64,000 nt of DNA, taken from Swaminathania salitolerans (lineage in GTDB: Bacteria; Pseudomonadota; Alphaproteobacteria; Acetobacterales; Acetobacteraceae). The stretch lies in the NCBI RefSeq assembly GCF_025994315.1, contig NZ_BAQE01000003.1. One strand, given 5' to 3'. The position numbers and the translations under genes are program-made. Below, piece by piece: positions 53,629 to 63,330 of this stretch. The notes below the pieces were generated by a model, which did no database searches, had not been told where the DNA came from, and saw only the letters and a list, made by a program, of their open reading frames with translations. Every line of letters starts with the position of its first letter. Position 1 is the first letter of the stretch.

Positions 53629-54356
53629 GCCGCAAGCGCCTCGCGGACCCGTACGAGATCCTCGGGGGTATCCACACCGAGCGGCGCCACGTCGATGGCG
53701 GCGCAGCCGATCGACATTCCGGCCTCGAGCGCGCGAAGCTGCTCCAGCGATTCCCGTCTTTCGAGCGCGGTCTGCGGCAGGGAGACAAAGCGCTCCAGAG
53801 CGGCGCGACGCCAGGCATAGACACCGACATGATGCCAGAGCGGTCCCGCACCCCAGGGAATGGCCCGACGCGAGAAATACAGAGCGCGTGCGATGCTCCC
53901 GGGCGCTTCGAACGCGCAGGCGGCCTTCACGACGGAGTCGCGATGCGCCTCTTCCTGCGTCTCGACCGGCGCGACCAGGGTTCCCACGTCATAACCGCCC
54001 TCGGAAACCGGACGCAGCGCGGAAACGAGACTCGCAGGCGCGATCAGGGGCAGGTCGCCCTGCAGATTGATCACCACATCATGATGCCCCTGCGGGTCGT
54101 GCGCGCACAGGGCGGCATGGACCCGGTCGGACCCGCTGGGCAGGTCAGGATCGGTGAGAACGCAGGGAATGTCGTGGGAGAGAAGGACGTCGCATATCGC
54201 CGCGTCGGCCGCGGCGACGAGAACCGGGCCGAGGCCGGAGGCACGGGCGCGCAATGCCACCTGAACCACCATCGGCAGGCCTCCGATATCGGCGAGAGGT
54301 TTCTCCGGCAGGCGAGTGGAGGCGAGGCGCGAGGGGATGACGATGATCGGGGTCAT
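53625..54356 (-). CDS. kdsB: 3-deoxy-manno-octulosonate cytidylyltransferase
   Basis: KdsB activates Kdo as CMP-Kdo for the lipopolysaccharide inner core. The 243-residue protein begins with IVIPSRLASTRLPEKPLADIGGLPMV, has LTDPDLPSGSDRVHAAL near residue 87 and NLQGDLPLI near 116. Length is standard. It is translationally coupled to pheA and divergent from the hisN-like gene. Confidence 0.95.
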   Translation of the reverse strand: MTPIIVIPSRLASTRLPEKPLADIGGLPMVVQVALRARASGLGPVLVAAADAAICDVLLSHDIPCVLTDPDLPSGSDRVHAALCAHDPQGHHDVVINLQGDLPLIAPASLVSALRPVSEGGYDVGTLVAPVETQEEAHRDSVVKAACAFEAPGSIARALYFSRRAIPWGAGPLWHHVGVYAWRRAALERFVSLPQTALERRESLEQLRALEAGMSIGCAAIDVAPLGVDTPEDLVRVREALAA

Positions 54357-54503
54357 GGGATAAGAGCTGGATGTCCGCTTGTCTTGTCTTGGCCAGACGG
54401 CGTTTCAGACATGCCGCACCCCCCGGGGCGCGTCAATCTGTCGCGTGACCTGCCCCTTCCAGACCGGAGACCGGATCCCGCCAACCGCCCACGGACCCTT
54501 CTC

Positions 54504-55364
54504 ATGTCGTCTCTCCCCGTTCCGGAAGCCTGCCTTCAGACCGCCCTGCTCTGTGCCGATGCCGCGCGTGCGGCGATCCGTCCCCTTTTCCGCACCGCTC
54601 TCGCCATCGATGACAAGAGCGACGAAAGCCCTGTCACCCAGGCCGACAGGGCGGCCGAGACGGCTCTGCGCAGTCTCATCGCCGGACGCCACGGCGACCA
54701 TGCCATTCTCGGAGAGGAATACGGACTGAGCGGCGCCAGCTGCGACGGTACCGGAACGGATATAGCCGCGAGCGAATATGTCTGGGTGGTGGACCCGATC
54801 GACGGCACGCGTGCCTTCATCACGGGGCGGCCGAGCTTCACGACACTCATCGCCCTGTTCCATCGCGGGCGCCCCGTGCTCGGCATCATCGACCAGCCTT
54901 TCACGCAGGAACGCTGGATCGGCGTCAAGGGCAGGACGACTCGCTTCGAGAGCCCCGCCATGCCCGGGCGGGTGGGCACCCGGTCCTGCCCCGCGCTCGA
55001 CAGGGCGGAGCTCTCCTGCACTTCGCCCGAGATGCTCGTCCCTCCCTGGGGGCAATCCTTCCGTCAGCTCCAGACAGATGTCAGACGCACGAGCTGGGGC
55101 GGAGACGCCTATGCCTATGGTTTGCTCGCACTCGGGCAGATCGACCTGATTGCCGAATGCACCATGAAGCCGTGGGACTGGGCGGCGCTCGTCCCGGTCG
55201 TCGAAGGCGCGGGAGGGATCGTCACGGACTGGCAGGGCAAGGCCCTGACCCTCGAAAGCGACGGCACCGTGCTCGCCTGCGGCGATCCCGGCCTTCATGC
55301 CCGGGCGGTGGAGAGACTGGCCCGTCGGAACCGGGATCTTCCCCCTGACCGGACAATAGGGTAG
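54504..55364 (+). CDS. hisN: Inositol monophosphatase-family protein, probable histidinol-phosphatase
   Basis: The 286-residue protein has the metal-binding blocks of the family: ESPVTQADRAAE near residue 38, ILGEEYGL near 68, WVVDPIDGTRAFITGRPSF near 93 and CTMKPWDWAALVPVVEGAGG near 220. The GTRAFITGRPSF segment matches HisN-type histidinol-phosphatases better than general inositol monophosphatases. ATG 54504 is chosen because upstream open sequence overlaps the divergent kdsB gene. serA follows 40 bp later on the same strand, so the two amino-acid genes may be cotranscribed. Confidence 0.88.
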   Translation: MSSLPVPEACLQTALLCADAARAAIRPLFRTALAIDDKSDESPVTQADRAAETALRSLIAGRHGDHAILGEEYGLSGASCDGTGTDIAASEYVWVVDPIDGTRAFITGRPSFTTLIALFHRGRPVLGIIDQPFTQERWIGVKGRTTRFESPAMPGRVGTRSCPALDRAELSCTSPEMLVPPWGQSFRQLQTDVRRTSWGGDAYAYGLLALGQIDLIAECTMKPWDWAALVPVVEGAGGIVTDWQGKALTLESDGTVLACGDPGLHARAVERLARRNRDLPPDRTIG

Positions 55365-55404
55365 CACCCCATTTCGGAATTGCGCTGCTGACAGGAGCCA
55401 GATT

Positions 55405-56655
55405 ATGGAAACGACGTTTTCCCTCCCTAAAGATCGAATTCGCATCCTTCTTCTCGAGGGCATTCATGAAAGCGCCGCCCAGCATCTGGCCGCTCAGGGC
55501 TATCATGAGGTCACGCGGGTCAAGACCGCGCTCGAGGGCGACGCTCTGAAAGAGGCGCTCAAGGGTGTCCATATGGTCGGGATCCGCTCCCGCACCCAGC
55601 TCACTGCGCCGGTCATCGAGGCGGCCGACCGGCTCATGGCCATCGGCTGTTTCTGTATCGGCACGAACCAGGTGGATCTGAACGCGGCGCGTATGGCTGG
55701 CATTCCCGTTTTCAACGCTCCTTTCAGCAATACGCGCTCCGTGGCCGAACTGGTCATGGGGGAAATCGTGATGCTGCTGCGTCGCATCCCGTCCCGCTCC
55801 GAGCAATGCCATCAGGGTGGCTGGGACAAATCGGCAGTCAATTCCTGGGAAGTGCGGGGCAAGACCCTCGGAATCGTGGGATACGGCTCCATCGGCTCGC
55901 AGCTCTCCGTTCTCGCGGAAGCCTTCGGCCTGCGGGTGATCTATTACGATACGGTCGACAAGCTGCCCCACGGCAACGCAACCCCCGTGGACAGCCTTCA
56001 TACCCTGCTCGCGCAATCCGATATCGTGAGCCTGCATGTGCCGCAGACGGAGCAGACGAAGGACATGATCGGCGAGGCGGAAATCCGCGCCATGAAGCCG
56101 AACGCGATCCTGCTCAACAATGCGCGCGGCACCGTGGTCGATCTCGACGCCCTGGCCCGCGCATTGAAGGACGGCCATCTGATGGGCGCGGGTGTGGATG
56201 TCTTCCCCAAGGAGCCGAAAGGCGCCGGAGAGAGCTTCGTATCTCCGCTGCAGGGCCTGCCCAACGTCATCCTCACCCCGCATATCGGCGGTTCGACGAT
56301 GGAAGCGCAGGAGCGGATCGGGGTCGAGGTGGCGAAGCGTTTCGTGGAATATTCCGATGTGGGCTCCACGCTCGGAGCGGTCAATTTCCCCCCGGTCCAG
56401 CTTCCCGACCGCCCTCGGGGAACCCGCTTCATGCATGTGCATGAAAATCGTCCCGGCATAATGAGACAGATCAACGAGATCTTCTCGAAGGAGGATTGCA
56501 ACATCGTCTCGCAATATCTCCAGACCGATGGCGAAGTCGGCTATGTCGTCGTCGAAACCGATGCGAGCCCCGATTCCGAGCTGGATACGCGCCTGCTCAA
56601 CGCGCTGCGCGGCCTGACCGGCACGCTGCGGGCACGACTCATCTACAGAAGATAA
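55405..56655 (+). CDS. serA: D-3-phosphoglycerate dehydrogenase
   Basis: First enzyme of serine synthesis. The 416-residue protein has the NAD-binding motif GIVGYGSIGSQLSVLAEAFG near residue 154, catalytic Arg in LLNNARGTVVDLDAL near 237, the Glu-His pair ending at TPHIGGSTMEAQERIG near 290 and a C-terminal ACT domain (HVHENRPGIMRQINEIF) where serine can inhibit. The E. coli-like length points to this serA type. ATG 55405 follows CAGGAG. Confidence 0.96.
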   Translation: METTFSLPKDRIRILLLEGIHESAAQHLAAQGYHEVTRVKTALEGDALKEALKGVHMVGIRSRTQLTAPVIEAADRLMAIGCFCIGTNQVDLNAARMAGIPVFNAPFSNTRSVAELVMGEIVMLLRRIPSRSEQCHQGGWDKSAVNSWEVRGKTLGIVGYGSIGSQLSVLAEAFGLRVIYYDTVDKLPHGNATPVDSLHTLLAQSDIVSLHVPQTEQTKDMIGEAEIRAMKPNAILLNNARGTVVDLDALARALKDGHLMGAGVDVFPKEPKGAGESFVSPLQGLPNVILTPHIGGSTMEAQERIGVEVAKRFVEYSDVGSTLGAVNFPPVQLPDRPRGTRFMHVHENRPGIMRQINEIFSKEDCNIVSQYLQTDGEVGYVVVETDASPDSELDTRLLNALRGLTGTLRARLIYRR

Positions 56656-56733
56656 GGTAAAAGAGTCGTATTATTGACTCGGCACCAATAATGAGAGGCA
56701 ATAGAGACCCTGTTCCTCTCTGCAGTTGGTGCC

Positions 56734-58230
56734 GTGTCCGAAACCTCCGCCTCATCGATTGCCCGGATCCAGACCTTCGCCTTTGCCGGGATCGACGCGA
56801 TTCCTGTCACGGTCGAGATCCAGATCTCCCAGGGGCTGCCGGCCTTCATCATCGTCGGTCTTCCCGACAAGGCGGTCGGTGAAGCCCGCGAGCGGGTGCG
56901 TGCCGCGCTCTCCGCCCTCGGCCTCGCTTTGCCGCCCAAGCGTCTCCTGATCAATCTCGTCCCGGCCGATCTTCCCAAGGAAGGGTCGCATTACGATCTC
57001 CCGATCGCCCTCGCCCTGATGACGGCCATGGGCATCCTCTCGCACGAGGCCATCGGCTCCTATGCGGGAATAGGCGAGCTTTCGCTGGATGGGCGCCTCC
57101 AGGCGACAGGGGGTGTCCTCTCCGCCGCTCTCGAGGCGGCGCGTATCGGCAGCGGTCTGATCTGCCCCAGGGCGCAGGCGCAGGAAGCGCGCTGGGCGAG
57201 CGACATACTCGACATTCTCGCGCCCGAGAGCCTGCACGCGCTTCTTGCCCATTTCAACGGCGACCACGTTCTGGAGCCGCCGGAACTGATGCCCGTTCCG
57301 CCCCCTCCCCAGCTTGCGGATCTCGCTGCGGTGCGAGGCCTCGCGATGGGACGACGGGCGCTCGAAATCGCGGCGGCGGGTCAGCACTCCCTCCTGCTGA
57401 GCGGGCCGCCCGGCGCTGGCAAATCGATGCTCGCGCAATGTCTCCCCTCCCTGCTCCCGCCTCTCACCCATACCCAGATACTCGAATGCAGCCGGATCCA
57501 CAGTCTGGGCGGGCAGGCCACGGGCAGCACGCTCGTGACCCATCCCCCGTTCCGTGCGCCCCATCATTCCACGAGTCCCCCCGCTCTTGTGGGAGGCGGA
57601 GCGAAAGCCCGTCCGGGCGAGGTCAGCCTGGCCCATAACGGCGTCCTGTTCCTCGACGAGCTGCCCGAATTCAGCAGGGTCTGCCTCGAATCCCTGCGCC
57701 AGCCTGTGGAGACGGGAACGATCACGGTGGCGCGCGCGCGCCAGAGCGTGCTCTATCCGTCCCGCTTCCAGCTCGTCGCCGCGATGAATCCCTGTCGGTG
57801 CGGCTATCTGGGCGATCCGGCTAGGGCCTGCCGCAAGGCTCCGCAATGCGGTGAGGATTATCTGGCGCGTCTCTCCGGCCCCATGCTCGACCGGATCGAC
57901 CTGTCGCTGTTCGTCACCCCGGTCTCGCCGGTCGAGATGGTCGCAACGCCGGAGGGCGAGGCGAGCGCGCCGGTCAGGGCGCGGGTGCTCGCCGCACGCA
58001 CCCGACAGATGGAGAGACAGGGGCGCACGAATGCCACGGTCGATGCCACAACCATTGCCCTGACCGGGGCGGCGCGCGATGTGGTGACCGAAGCGGGGGA
58101 CCGGCTGCGGCTCTCGGCCCGTGGCCTCACCCGCGTGATGCGGGTATCGCGAACCATCGCGGATCTCGCAGGCGCGTCCGAGGTCGACACCGCTCATATC
58201 CGTGAGGCGCTGGGCTTCAGGATGAGGTAA
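56734..58230 (+). CDS. comM: YifB/ComM-family Mg-chelatase-like AAA+ ATPase
   Basis: ComM-type helicases promote branch migration during natural transformation. The 498-residue protein has an N-terminal Lon-like S5 fold (FIIVGLPDKAVGEARERVRAAL near residue 38), a Walker A GPPGAGKSMLAQCLPSLLPPL near 225, Walker B GVLFLDELPEF near 302, and the ChlI C-terminal domain. Start is GTG 56734. comF is also in the window, so two competence-associated genes are present, though neither proves competence. Confidence 0.93.
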   Translation: MSETSASSIARIQTFAFAGIDAIPVTVEIQISQGLPAFIIVGLPDKAVGEARERVRAALSALGLALPPKRLLINLVPADLPKEGSHYDLPIALALMTAMGILSHEAIGSYAGIGELSLDGRLQATGGVLSAALEAARIGSGLICPRAQAQEARWASDILDILAPESLHALLAHFNGDHVLEPPELMPVPPPPQLADLAAVRGLAMGRRALEIAAAGQHSLLLSGPPGAGKSMLAQCLPSLLPPLTHTQILECSRIHSLGGQATGSTLVTHPPFRAPHHSTSPPALVGGGAKARPGEVSLAHNGVLFLDELPEFSRVCLESLRQPVETGTITVARARQSVLYPSRFQLVAAMNPCRCGYLGDPARACRKAPQCGEDYLARLSGPMLDRIDLSLFVTPVSPVEMVATPEGEASAPVRARVLAARTRQMERQGRTNATVDATTIALTGAARDVVTEAGDRLRLSARGLTRVMRVSRTIADLAGASEVDTAHIREALGFRMR

Positions 58231-58350
58231 TCTCCCCCCGGCCGGCCTCCGCCGGTCTTGTTCGGCAGAGACGTACGGCAGAGACATCCGGCAGGAATAT
58301 TCGCAGAGCGCGCGGTCGGGAGAGAGAAAACCTCCTGCCGGGCGTCGCTT

Positions 58351-59574
58351 TTACCCGGCACTCGAGGCGCGCAGCACCTCGAGCCCCCCTTCGAGATCGG
58401 CAATGAGGTCGTCCGGGTTTTCAAGGCCTATATGCAGACGGAAACTCGGCCCCTCCGGCATTCCGCCCGGAATGCTGCGCCGCACGCCGCCCGTCGTCGG
58501 AAGCACGAGGCTTTCATACCCGCCCCATGAGGCGCCGATCCCGAACATCGCGAGCGCATCGATCATGTCCTGCATCGCGGCGACGGAGATATCGCTGCGC
58601 AACTCGACGCCGAAAAGCGAACTCGCCCCCTCGAAATCCCGGAGCCAGAACGCGTGACCGGGGCATTCGTCGAAAGCCGGATGCAGAACCCGCGCGACCT
58701 CCGGACGCCCCCGCAGCCAGTGCGCGACGACAAGCGCCGATTCCGCCTGACGCTCGAGCCGGACGGCCATGCTGCGCAAGCCGCGCAGGGTCAGCCAGCA
58801 CTCATCGGCTCCGGCGAGCTGACCGATCTGGATCGCCGAATCGCGCAGCGTCCGCCACAGGGTCTCGTCATCCACCGTCACCGCACCGGCAATCACGTCC
58901 GAATGCCCGGCGGGGTATTTGGTCAGTGCCTGGATGGAGATATCGACTCCATGAAGAAAGGGGCGAAAAATGCCGATGCCCCAGGTATTGTCGAGCATCA
59001 GGATCGCGCCATGCGCATGGGCGACGCGGGAGAGCATCGGAACATCCTGCACCTCGAATGTGTGGCTTCCCGGGCTCTCGGCAAAGACCACGCGCGTCCG
59101 CTCGCGCATCAGACCCTCCAGCGTTCCGGCATCGGCCAGGGGCGGGTAATAGGTCGTCTCGATCCCGAGACGCGCGAGCATGGTATCGGCAAAGCGCCGC
59201 GTGGGACCGTATACCGAATCGGGCAGAAGAAGATGATCGCCCGTATTCAGGAACGCCAGCAGAGGCAGGGTACAGGCGGCCAGACCGGAAGAGACGACCT
59301 GACTGTGGGACCCTCCTTCGATCTGGGCGATGACACGCTCGAGCTCGTGCTGGACCGGTGTCCCCATCGCCCCGTAGATCAGCTCGTGTTCGTGGCTGCG
59401 CTGACCCTGCGCCTTCATGGCCGCGAGGGACGGAAACAGGACCGTCGAACCGCGGGAGACGGGCGCGTTGACGAACCCTCCCTCGGTCGGGACGATTTCG
59501 GGACGCCCCCCCTGCACGAGAAGCGAGGACAGACGCCTCCAGCCCGAGGTTACCTGCGATATGGCGTTTTCCAC
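58351..59574 (-). CDS. metC: Cystathionine beta-lyase
   Basis: A PLP enzyme that cleaves cystathionine to homocysteine in methionine synthesis. The 407-residue protein has LIYGAMGTPVQHELE near residue 67, SSGLAACTLPLLAF near 93, LLPDSVYGPTRRF near 118, LMLDNTWG near 189, the PLP-binding Lys in QALTKYPAGHSDVI near 214 and SLFGVEL near 329. Start is GTG 59574 with AGGAG about ten bases upstream; the frame is open far upstream, antisense to the permease gene, without similarity. Close relatives include cystathionine gamma-lyases, but this pattern fits MetC. Confidence 0.92.
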   Translation of the reverse strand: MENAISQVTSGWRRLSSLLVQGGRPEIVPTEGGFVNAPVSRGSTVLFPSLAAMKAQGQRSHEHELIYGAMGTPVQHELERVIAQIEGGSHSQVVSSGLAACTLPLLAFLNTGDHLLLPDSVYGPTRRFADTMLARLGIETTYYPPLADAGTLEGLMRERTRVVFAESPGSHTFEVQDVPMLSRVAHAHGAILMLDNTWGIGIFRPFLHGVDISIQALTKYPAGHSDVIAGAVTVDDETLWRTLRDSAIQIGQLAGADECWLTLRGLRSMAVRLERQAESALVVAHWLRGRPEVARVLHPAFDECPGHAFWLRDFEGASSLFGVELRSDISVAAMQDMIDALAMFGIGASWGGYESLVLPTTGGVRRSIPGGMPEGPSFRLHIGLENPDDLIADLEGGLEVLRASSAG

Positions 59575-59907
59575 TGCGTCTGAGCTCCTGCCTCGTGTTT
59601 TCCGGACGCGATCCGGCCCGGGATGAAATCGGATGAAAGGTGGGGAAGGTTTCTCCCGGAGGCCGCCTGTTACGGGCCGTCTTCTCCGGTCGGGATGAAT
59701 CCTGCGGAATGTCTCCCGGGCAAACAATCGCCCGGAGAACCGCAAGCGGGGGAAATCTCTCCTCGCACCGGGAAGACCACTCTCCCGAACGGGGGAGGAT
59801 TTGGGGCGTTCATGAACTGGCCTTGCAAGAACGGGTCGGGAGCCGCACGATAGCAGGCATCCGGACCGTCTGGTCAACTGGCGCCAGGGGAGGCTACGGG
59901 AGATTTC
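59575..59907. promoter_or_regulatory. 333-bp shared control region of metC and the permease gene
   Basis: Divergent genes start at both ends, so two promoters must lie here. Several GC-rich hairpins are possible; the clearest is TCTCCCGGGC/GCCCGGAGA at 59712-59738. I compared the minus-strand leader of metC with SAM-II and the plus-strand leader with cobalamin riboswitch patterns and found no match. Confidence 0.45.
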
Positions 59908-60963
59908 GTGACGACCGAACGTATCATGCTGGGGTTGCTTCTCGTCGGTGTGGCCTATGGCTGCGGCGTCGTGCTCTGGCCCTTTCTTTCGGCCATTCTG
60001 TGGGGGGCGATCCTGACCTTCACGACATGGCCGCTGTTCAAGCGGTTGCGTCGGCATATGCGGCCCTCCATCGCCGCCGTCATCATGATGCTCGGCAGTG
60101 CCGTGGCCATCGTCATGCCGCTCGCTCTCCTGACCTCCACGGGCATTGCCGATCTGCCGCTCATCATCGGGGGTATCAACAGCGAGATCGAAGCCCTCGG
60201 GCGATCTCACCCGCCACCGTCCTGGCTGACCTCCTTGCCTGCCTTCGGCCCGCAGCTTTCCAGTGCCTATCTGCACTGGAGCCACGACGTACGCGGTCTG
60301 GGCGAGGCCCTGCATCCCTATGCGGGACAGATCGCGCATTTTGCCCTCAAGGCCCTGATGCAGATGGCAAGCGGCATCGCCGAACTGGTCATGGCGCTTT
60401 TCATCGCCCTGTTCTTCTGGATCAGCGGGGATTCCCTCGGGCGGGTGATCATGGCGGTGCTGACCCGGATCACGGGCGGCTACGCCGAGCGTCTCATCAC
60501 CATCATCGGTGGCGTCATCCGGGGGACCGTTTACGGCATTCTGGGCACCGCGATCGTTCAGGGCGTGCTGACCGCCATCGGATTCTGGATCTCCGGCGTT
60601 CCGGCGCCGGTCCTGCTCGGCGGTGTCGCTGCCTTCGTCGCGGTCTTTCCCATCGGGGCGCCGCTGGTATGGGCGCCGGCCGCGATCTGGCTCGCGCTCC
60701 ATCATCATCTCGGCTGGGGATTGTTCCTCGCCGGATACGGGATCGTGTTCATCTCCGGCGCCGATCACATCATTCGCCCCGCCTTCATTGCGCGCGGCGC
60801 CCAGCTTCCCTATCTCCTTACCGTACTCGGCGTTCTCGGGGGCGTGGTCACGCTCGGAGGTCTCGGGATCTTCCTGGGCCCGGTCCTGCTCGGCGTCGGC
60901 TATACCCTGACCACGGAATTCGCACGTGGGGCGTATCAGACCGAAAAGAAAATGCTGCCATGA
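59908..60963 (+). CDS. AI-2E family transporter (PerM-like permease)
   Basis: The 351-residue integral membrane protein has about eight hydrophobic segments, a central soluble stretch at about 85-155, and the family block GLFLAGYGIVFISGADHIIRP near residue 271. Members export small molecules or ions; autoinducer-2 export is documented for only some. GTG 59908 has GGGAG upstream. The stop overlaps the next gene's start (ATGA), so the permease and the EEP-family protein are coupled. Confidence 0.88.
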   Translation: MTTERIMLGLLLVGVAYGCGVVLWPFLSAILWGAILTFTTWPLFKRLRRHMRPSIAAVIMMLGSAVAIVMPLALLTSTGIADLPLIIGGINSEIEALGRSHPPPSWLTSLPAFGPQLSSAYLHWSHDVRGLGEALHPYAGQIAHFALKALMQMASGIAELVMALFIALFFWISGDSLGRVIMAVLTRITGGYAERLITIIGGVIRGTVYGILGTAIVQGVLTAIGFWISGVPAPVLLGGVAAFVAVFPIGAPLVWAPAAIWLALHHHLGWGLFLAGYGIVFISGADHIIRPAFIARGAQLPYLLTVLGVLGGVVTLGGLGIFLGPVLLGVGYTLTTEFARGAYQTEKKMLP

Positions 60964-61736
60964 GCCTTCCCTCTGCGGATATTCCCTCTTCCTCCCCCAT
61001 GCCGGACGCGCCGGTTCCGGGACTGGGCCAGAGCTTCCGGATCCTCAGCTGGAACCTCCTGCGTGTGGTCGGTGCCCCGCTCGACGAGGTGGTCGAGCTG
61101 GCCCGCGCCGTACGACCCGATATCTTCCTGATGCAGGAGGCGGTTGGCGCCTTCGATCGTCTCCCTGAGATTCTGGGCGGGCATTACGCCCGCATCCCCC
61201 TGCCCGACCGGATCCATGGCACCGCCTGCTGGAGCCGGTTTCCCTTTGCGCGCGCGCCCGTATCCTGCACGCTCCCCTCGGGCCTCATGGTTCGTCGTAC
61301 GGCGCAGCTGATCGATTTCGGCTCTTTTTCCATCGCGAATGTCCATCTGTCACACGGACAGATCCTCAATCGCAGACAACTTCGCCGGATCGCCCCGATG
61401 CTTCGGCCTCATGCGCTCGTCATGGGGGATTTCAACCTCGTCGGCCCGACGATGCTGCCTGGTTTTCGCGATGTCGGCCCGCGTCAGGCGACGCATCGCA
61501 TGGCGGACATGCTCCCGATCCGTATCGATCGCTGTCTCGTTCGGGGCATGACCCCGCTTGACCGGGCGGTCATGCCGAGCAGGAGCTCGGATCATCATCC
61601 CATCAGCGTCACGCTACGGCTCGAAGCGCCGGACAGACATCGCCCCATGTTCCAGAGACTGCGCGACAGGACCCTCAGGAGCGGGTTCCCCCGGAACAGG
61701 ATGCCCGACGGAGAGAGGATCAGAGATAGGGCATGA
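60960..61736 (+). CDS. Endonuclease/exonuclease/phosphatase-family protein
   Basis: The 258-residue protein has the EEP-fold signature: FRILSWNLLRVV near residue 27, FLMQEAVG near 55, IANVHLSHG near 123, VMGDFNLVGPT near 154 and SSDHHPISVTL near 210, giving the Asn, Glu, Asp-x-Asn and Asp-His catalytic residues. Substrates of the family include DNA, phosphoinositides and sphingomyelin; no signal peptide is visible, so it is probably cytoplasmic. Coupled to the permease. Its last 17 bases overlap the end of the oppositely oriented cls gene. Confidence 0.87.
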   Translation: MSLPSADIPSSSPMPDAPVPGLGQSFRILSWNLLRVVGAPLDEVVELARAVRPDIFLMQEAVGAFDRLPEILGGHYARIPLPDRIHGTACWSRFPFARAPVSCTLPSGLMVRRTAQLIDFGSFSIANVHLSHGQILNRRQLRRIAPMLRPHALVMGDFNLVGPTMLPGFRDVGPRQATHRMADMLPIRIDRCLVRGMTPLDRAVMPSRSSDHHPISVTLRLEAPDRHRPMFQRLRDRTLRSGFPRNRMPDGERIRDRA

Positions 61737-63138
61737 ACAGGCGCACCGATGCATTGCGCAAGGCACGCCAGGGACGCACGCTGTCGAGATCGTGATGGGT
61801 CAGACGGCCCGAACGATGGCGGTCCATGAACGCAGCCAGACGCGAGGCCGTTTCTTCCCCGTAGATCTCGAGATTGATCTCGAAATTCAGCCTCAGGCTG
61901 CGGGCATCGATATTGCTGCTTCCGACGAACGACCAGGCATCGTCCACGACAAGCAGCTTCGCATGATTGAAGGGCGGGCTCGCGAGCCAGATCCGGCATC
62001 CGGCCGCCAGAAACGGCGCCAGACCCGCGTCGCGCGCCCAGTCGATGAGCCTGTGATTGCTGCTGCCGGGCAGGATGATGTCGATCGAAACCCCTCTGAG
62101 GGCAGCCAGACAGAGTTCCGAGACCATCCGCTCGTTGGGCAGGAAATAGGGGGTCATGAGTCTCACGGATCGCCTTGCCAGGGCGATGCTCTGAAGCATC
62201 GTGAATTCGATCTTTTCCAGATCGTTATCCGGCCCCGAGGTCACGACGCGGGCCGGGACCTCGCCGCATCGGGACAATGACGGAAAGAAGACCTCCCCAT
62301 CGAGTTCCTCTCCTGTCGTAAAGGACCAGTCACGCGCGAAAGCCTCGGTCAGCTGATGGACGACGGGCCCCTCGAGCCGGAAATGCGTATCCGCAACCGG
62401 ATGCTTGATCCGCAGACGCTGGAGATTTTCCTCCCCGATATTCAATCCGCCCATGAAGCCGCATCGCCCGTCGATGACGAGTATCTTGCGATGATTGCGC
62501 AGATTGATGAACGGCATCTTCCATGGCAGGAGAGAATGCATGAACCGGCGACACGGAATATCGTGCCGACGCAGCGCTTTCACGATTCCGCTGCGGAAAT
62601 AGCCGCCCCCTATGCCATCGACGAGCACGCGCACGATGACGCCCCGATCCCTCGCCGCGGACAGGGCCTCGACGAAGGCAAGGCCGATCCTGTCGGCGCG
62701 GAAGATATAGGAGCAGAGCAGGATCGAGCTGCGCGCCGTGGCGATCTCCTCGAGCATGCTCGGATAGATGTTATCGCCATCATGAAGGCAGGTCACGACA
62801 TTGCCCCCGAGCAGCGGGCGCTCGGTCAGGGTGCCGACCATCCGTGCCAGCGGCGCGAACTGCCCCTCGACCTGATGCCGCGCTTGCAGCGCGTGTCCGC
62901 GCCCGTTCCATCGGTGGTCGCTGACGAGACGGCGCGCCAGACGTCGAACGCGATTGACGCCGAACATGACATAGACGAGCGCACCGAAGATCGGCATCAG
63001 CCAGGCCACACCGATCCACCCTGCGCTCGCCGCCGTATTCTGTTTCGTTCTCAGAACATGAAGCGTGACGGCGAGAGCGAGAGACCCTCTCAGTGCGGCT
63101 AGACCGTAATCGGCATAAGTCAGATCGAAAGACATCAT
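61720..63138 (-). CDS. cls: Cardiolipin synthase
   Basis: Cls makes cardiolipin from phosphatidylglycerol in the inner membrane. The 472-residue protein has two N-terminal hydrophobic segments (about 10-30 and 38-58), then two phospholipase D HKD motifs: NHRKILVIDGRCGFMGGLNIG near residue 211 and FNHAKLLVVDDAWSFVGSSNIDAR near 386. Start is ATG 63138, with another ATG three bases later; a longer start at 63174 lacks family similarity. The 3' end overlaps the EEP-family gene tail-to-tail. Confidence 0.93.
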   Translation of the reverse strand: MMSFDLTYADYGLAALRGSLALAVTLHVLRTKQNTAASAGWIGVAWLMPIFGALVYVMFGVNRVRRLARRLVSDHRWNGRGHALQARHQVEGQFAPLARMVGTLTERPLLGGNVVTCLHDGDNIYPSMLEEIATARSSILLCSYIFRADRIGLAFVEALSAARDRGVIVRVLVDGIGGGYFRSGIVKALRRHDIPCRRFMHSLLPWKMPFINLRNHRKILVIDGRCGFMGGLNIGEENLQRLRIKHPVADTHFRLEGPVVHQLTEAFARDWSFTTGEELDGEVFFPSLSRCGEVPARVVTSGPDNDLEKIEFTMLQSIALARRSVRLMTPYFLPNERMVSELCLAALRGVSIDIILPGSSNHRLIDWARDAGLAPFLAAGCRIWLASPPFNHAKLLVVDDAWSFVGSSNIDARSLRLNFEINLEIYGEETASRLAAFMDRHRSGRLTHHDLDSVRPWRALRNASVRLFMPYL

Positions 63139-63330
63139 CCGGGACGTTAACGTATTCGAAGCCCTTCCGGGCAAAAAACAAACTGCGGCATCTTGTATGC
63201 GCGGAAACGATCGTAAAATATGAGAAGCTGGCGATTTGGGCGCGGTGCGATTTCAGCATCATGCGGTCTCGAGGCAGTCTCGGGGCGGTCTCGGGGCAAT
63301 TTCCGGGCGTGAGGGAGAGAAAGGGTGGTC

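Noticed and set aside
59575..59660. SAM-II riboswitch upstream of metC
   Set aside because: The conserved pseudoknot strings of SAM-II are absent from the metC leader.
59574..60768. 397-codon N-terminal extension of the metC reading frame
   Set aside because: It is antisense to the AI-2E-type permease, has no similarity to PLP enzymes, and GTG 59574 gives a complete cystathionine lyase with a good ribosome binding site.
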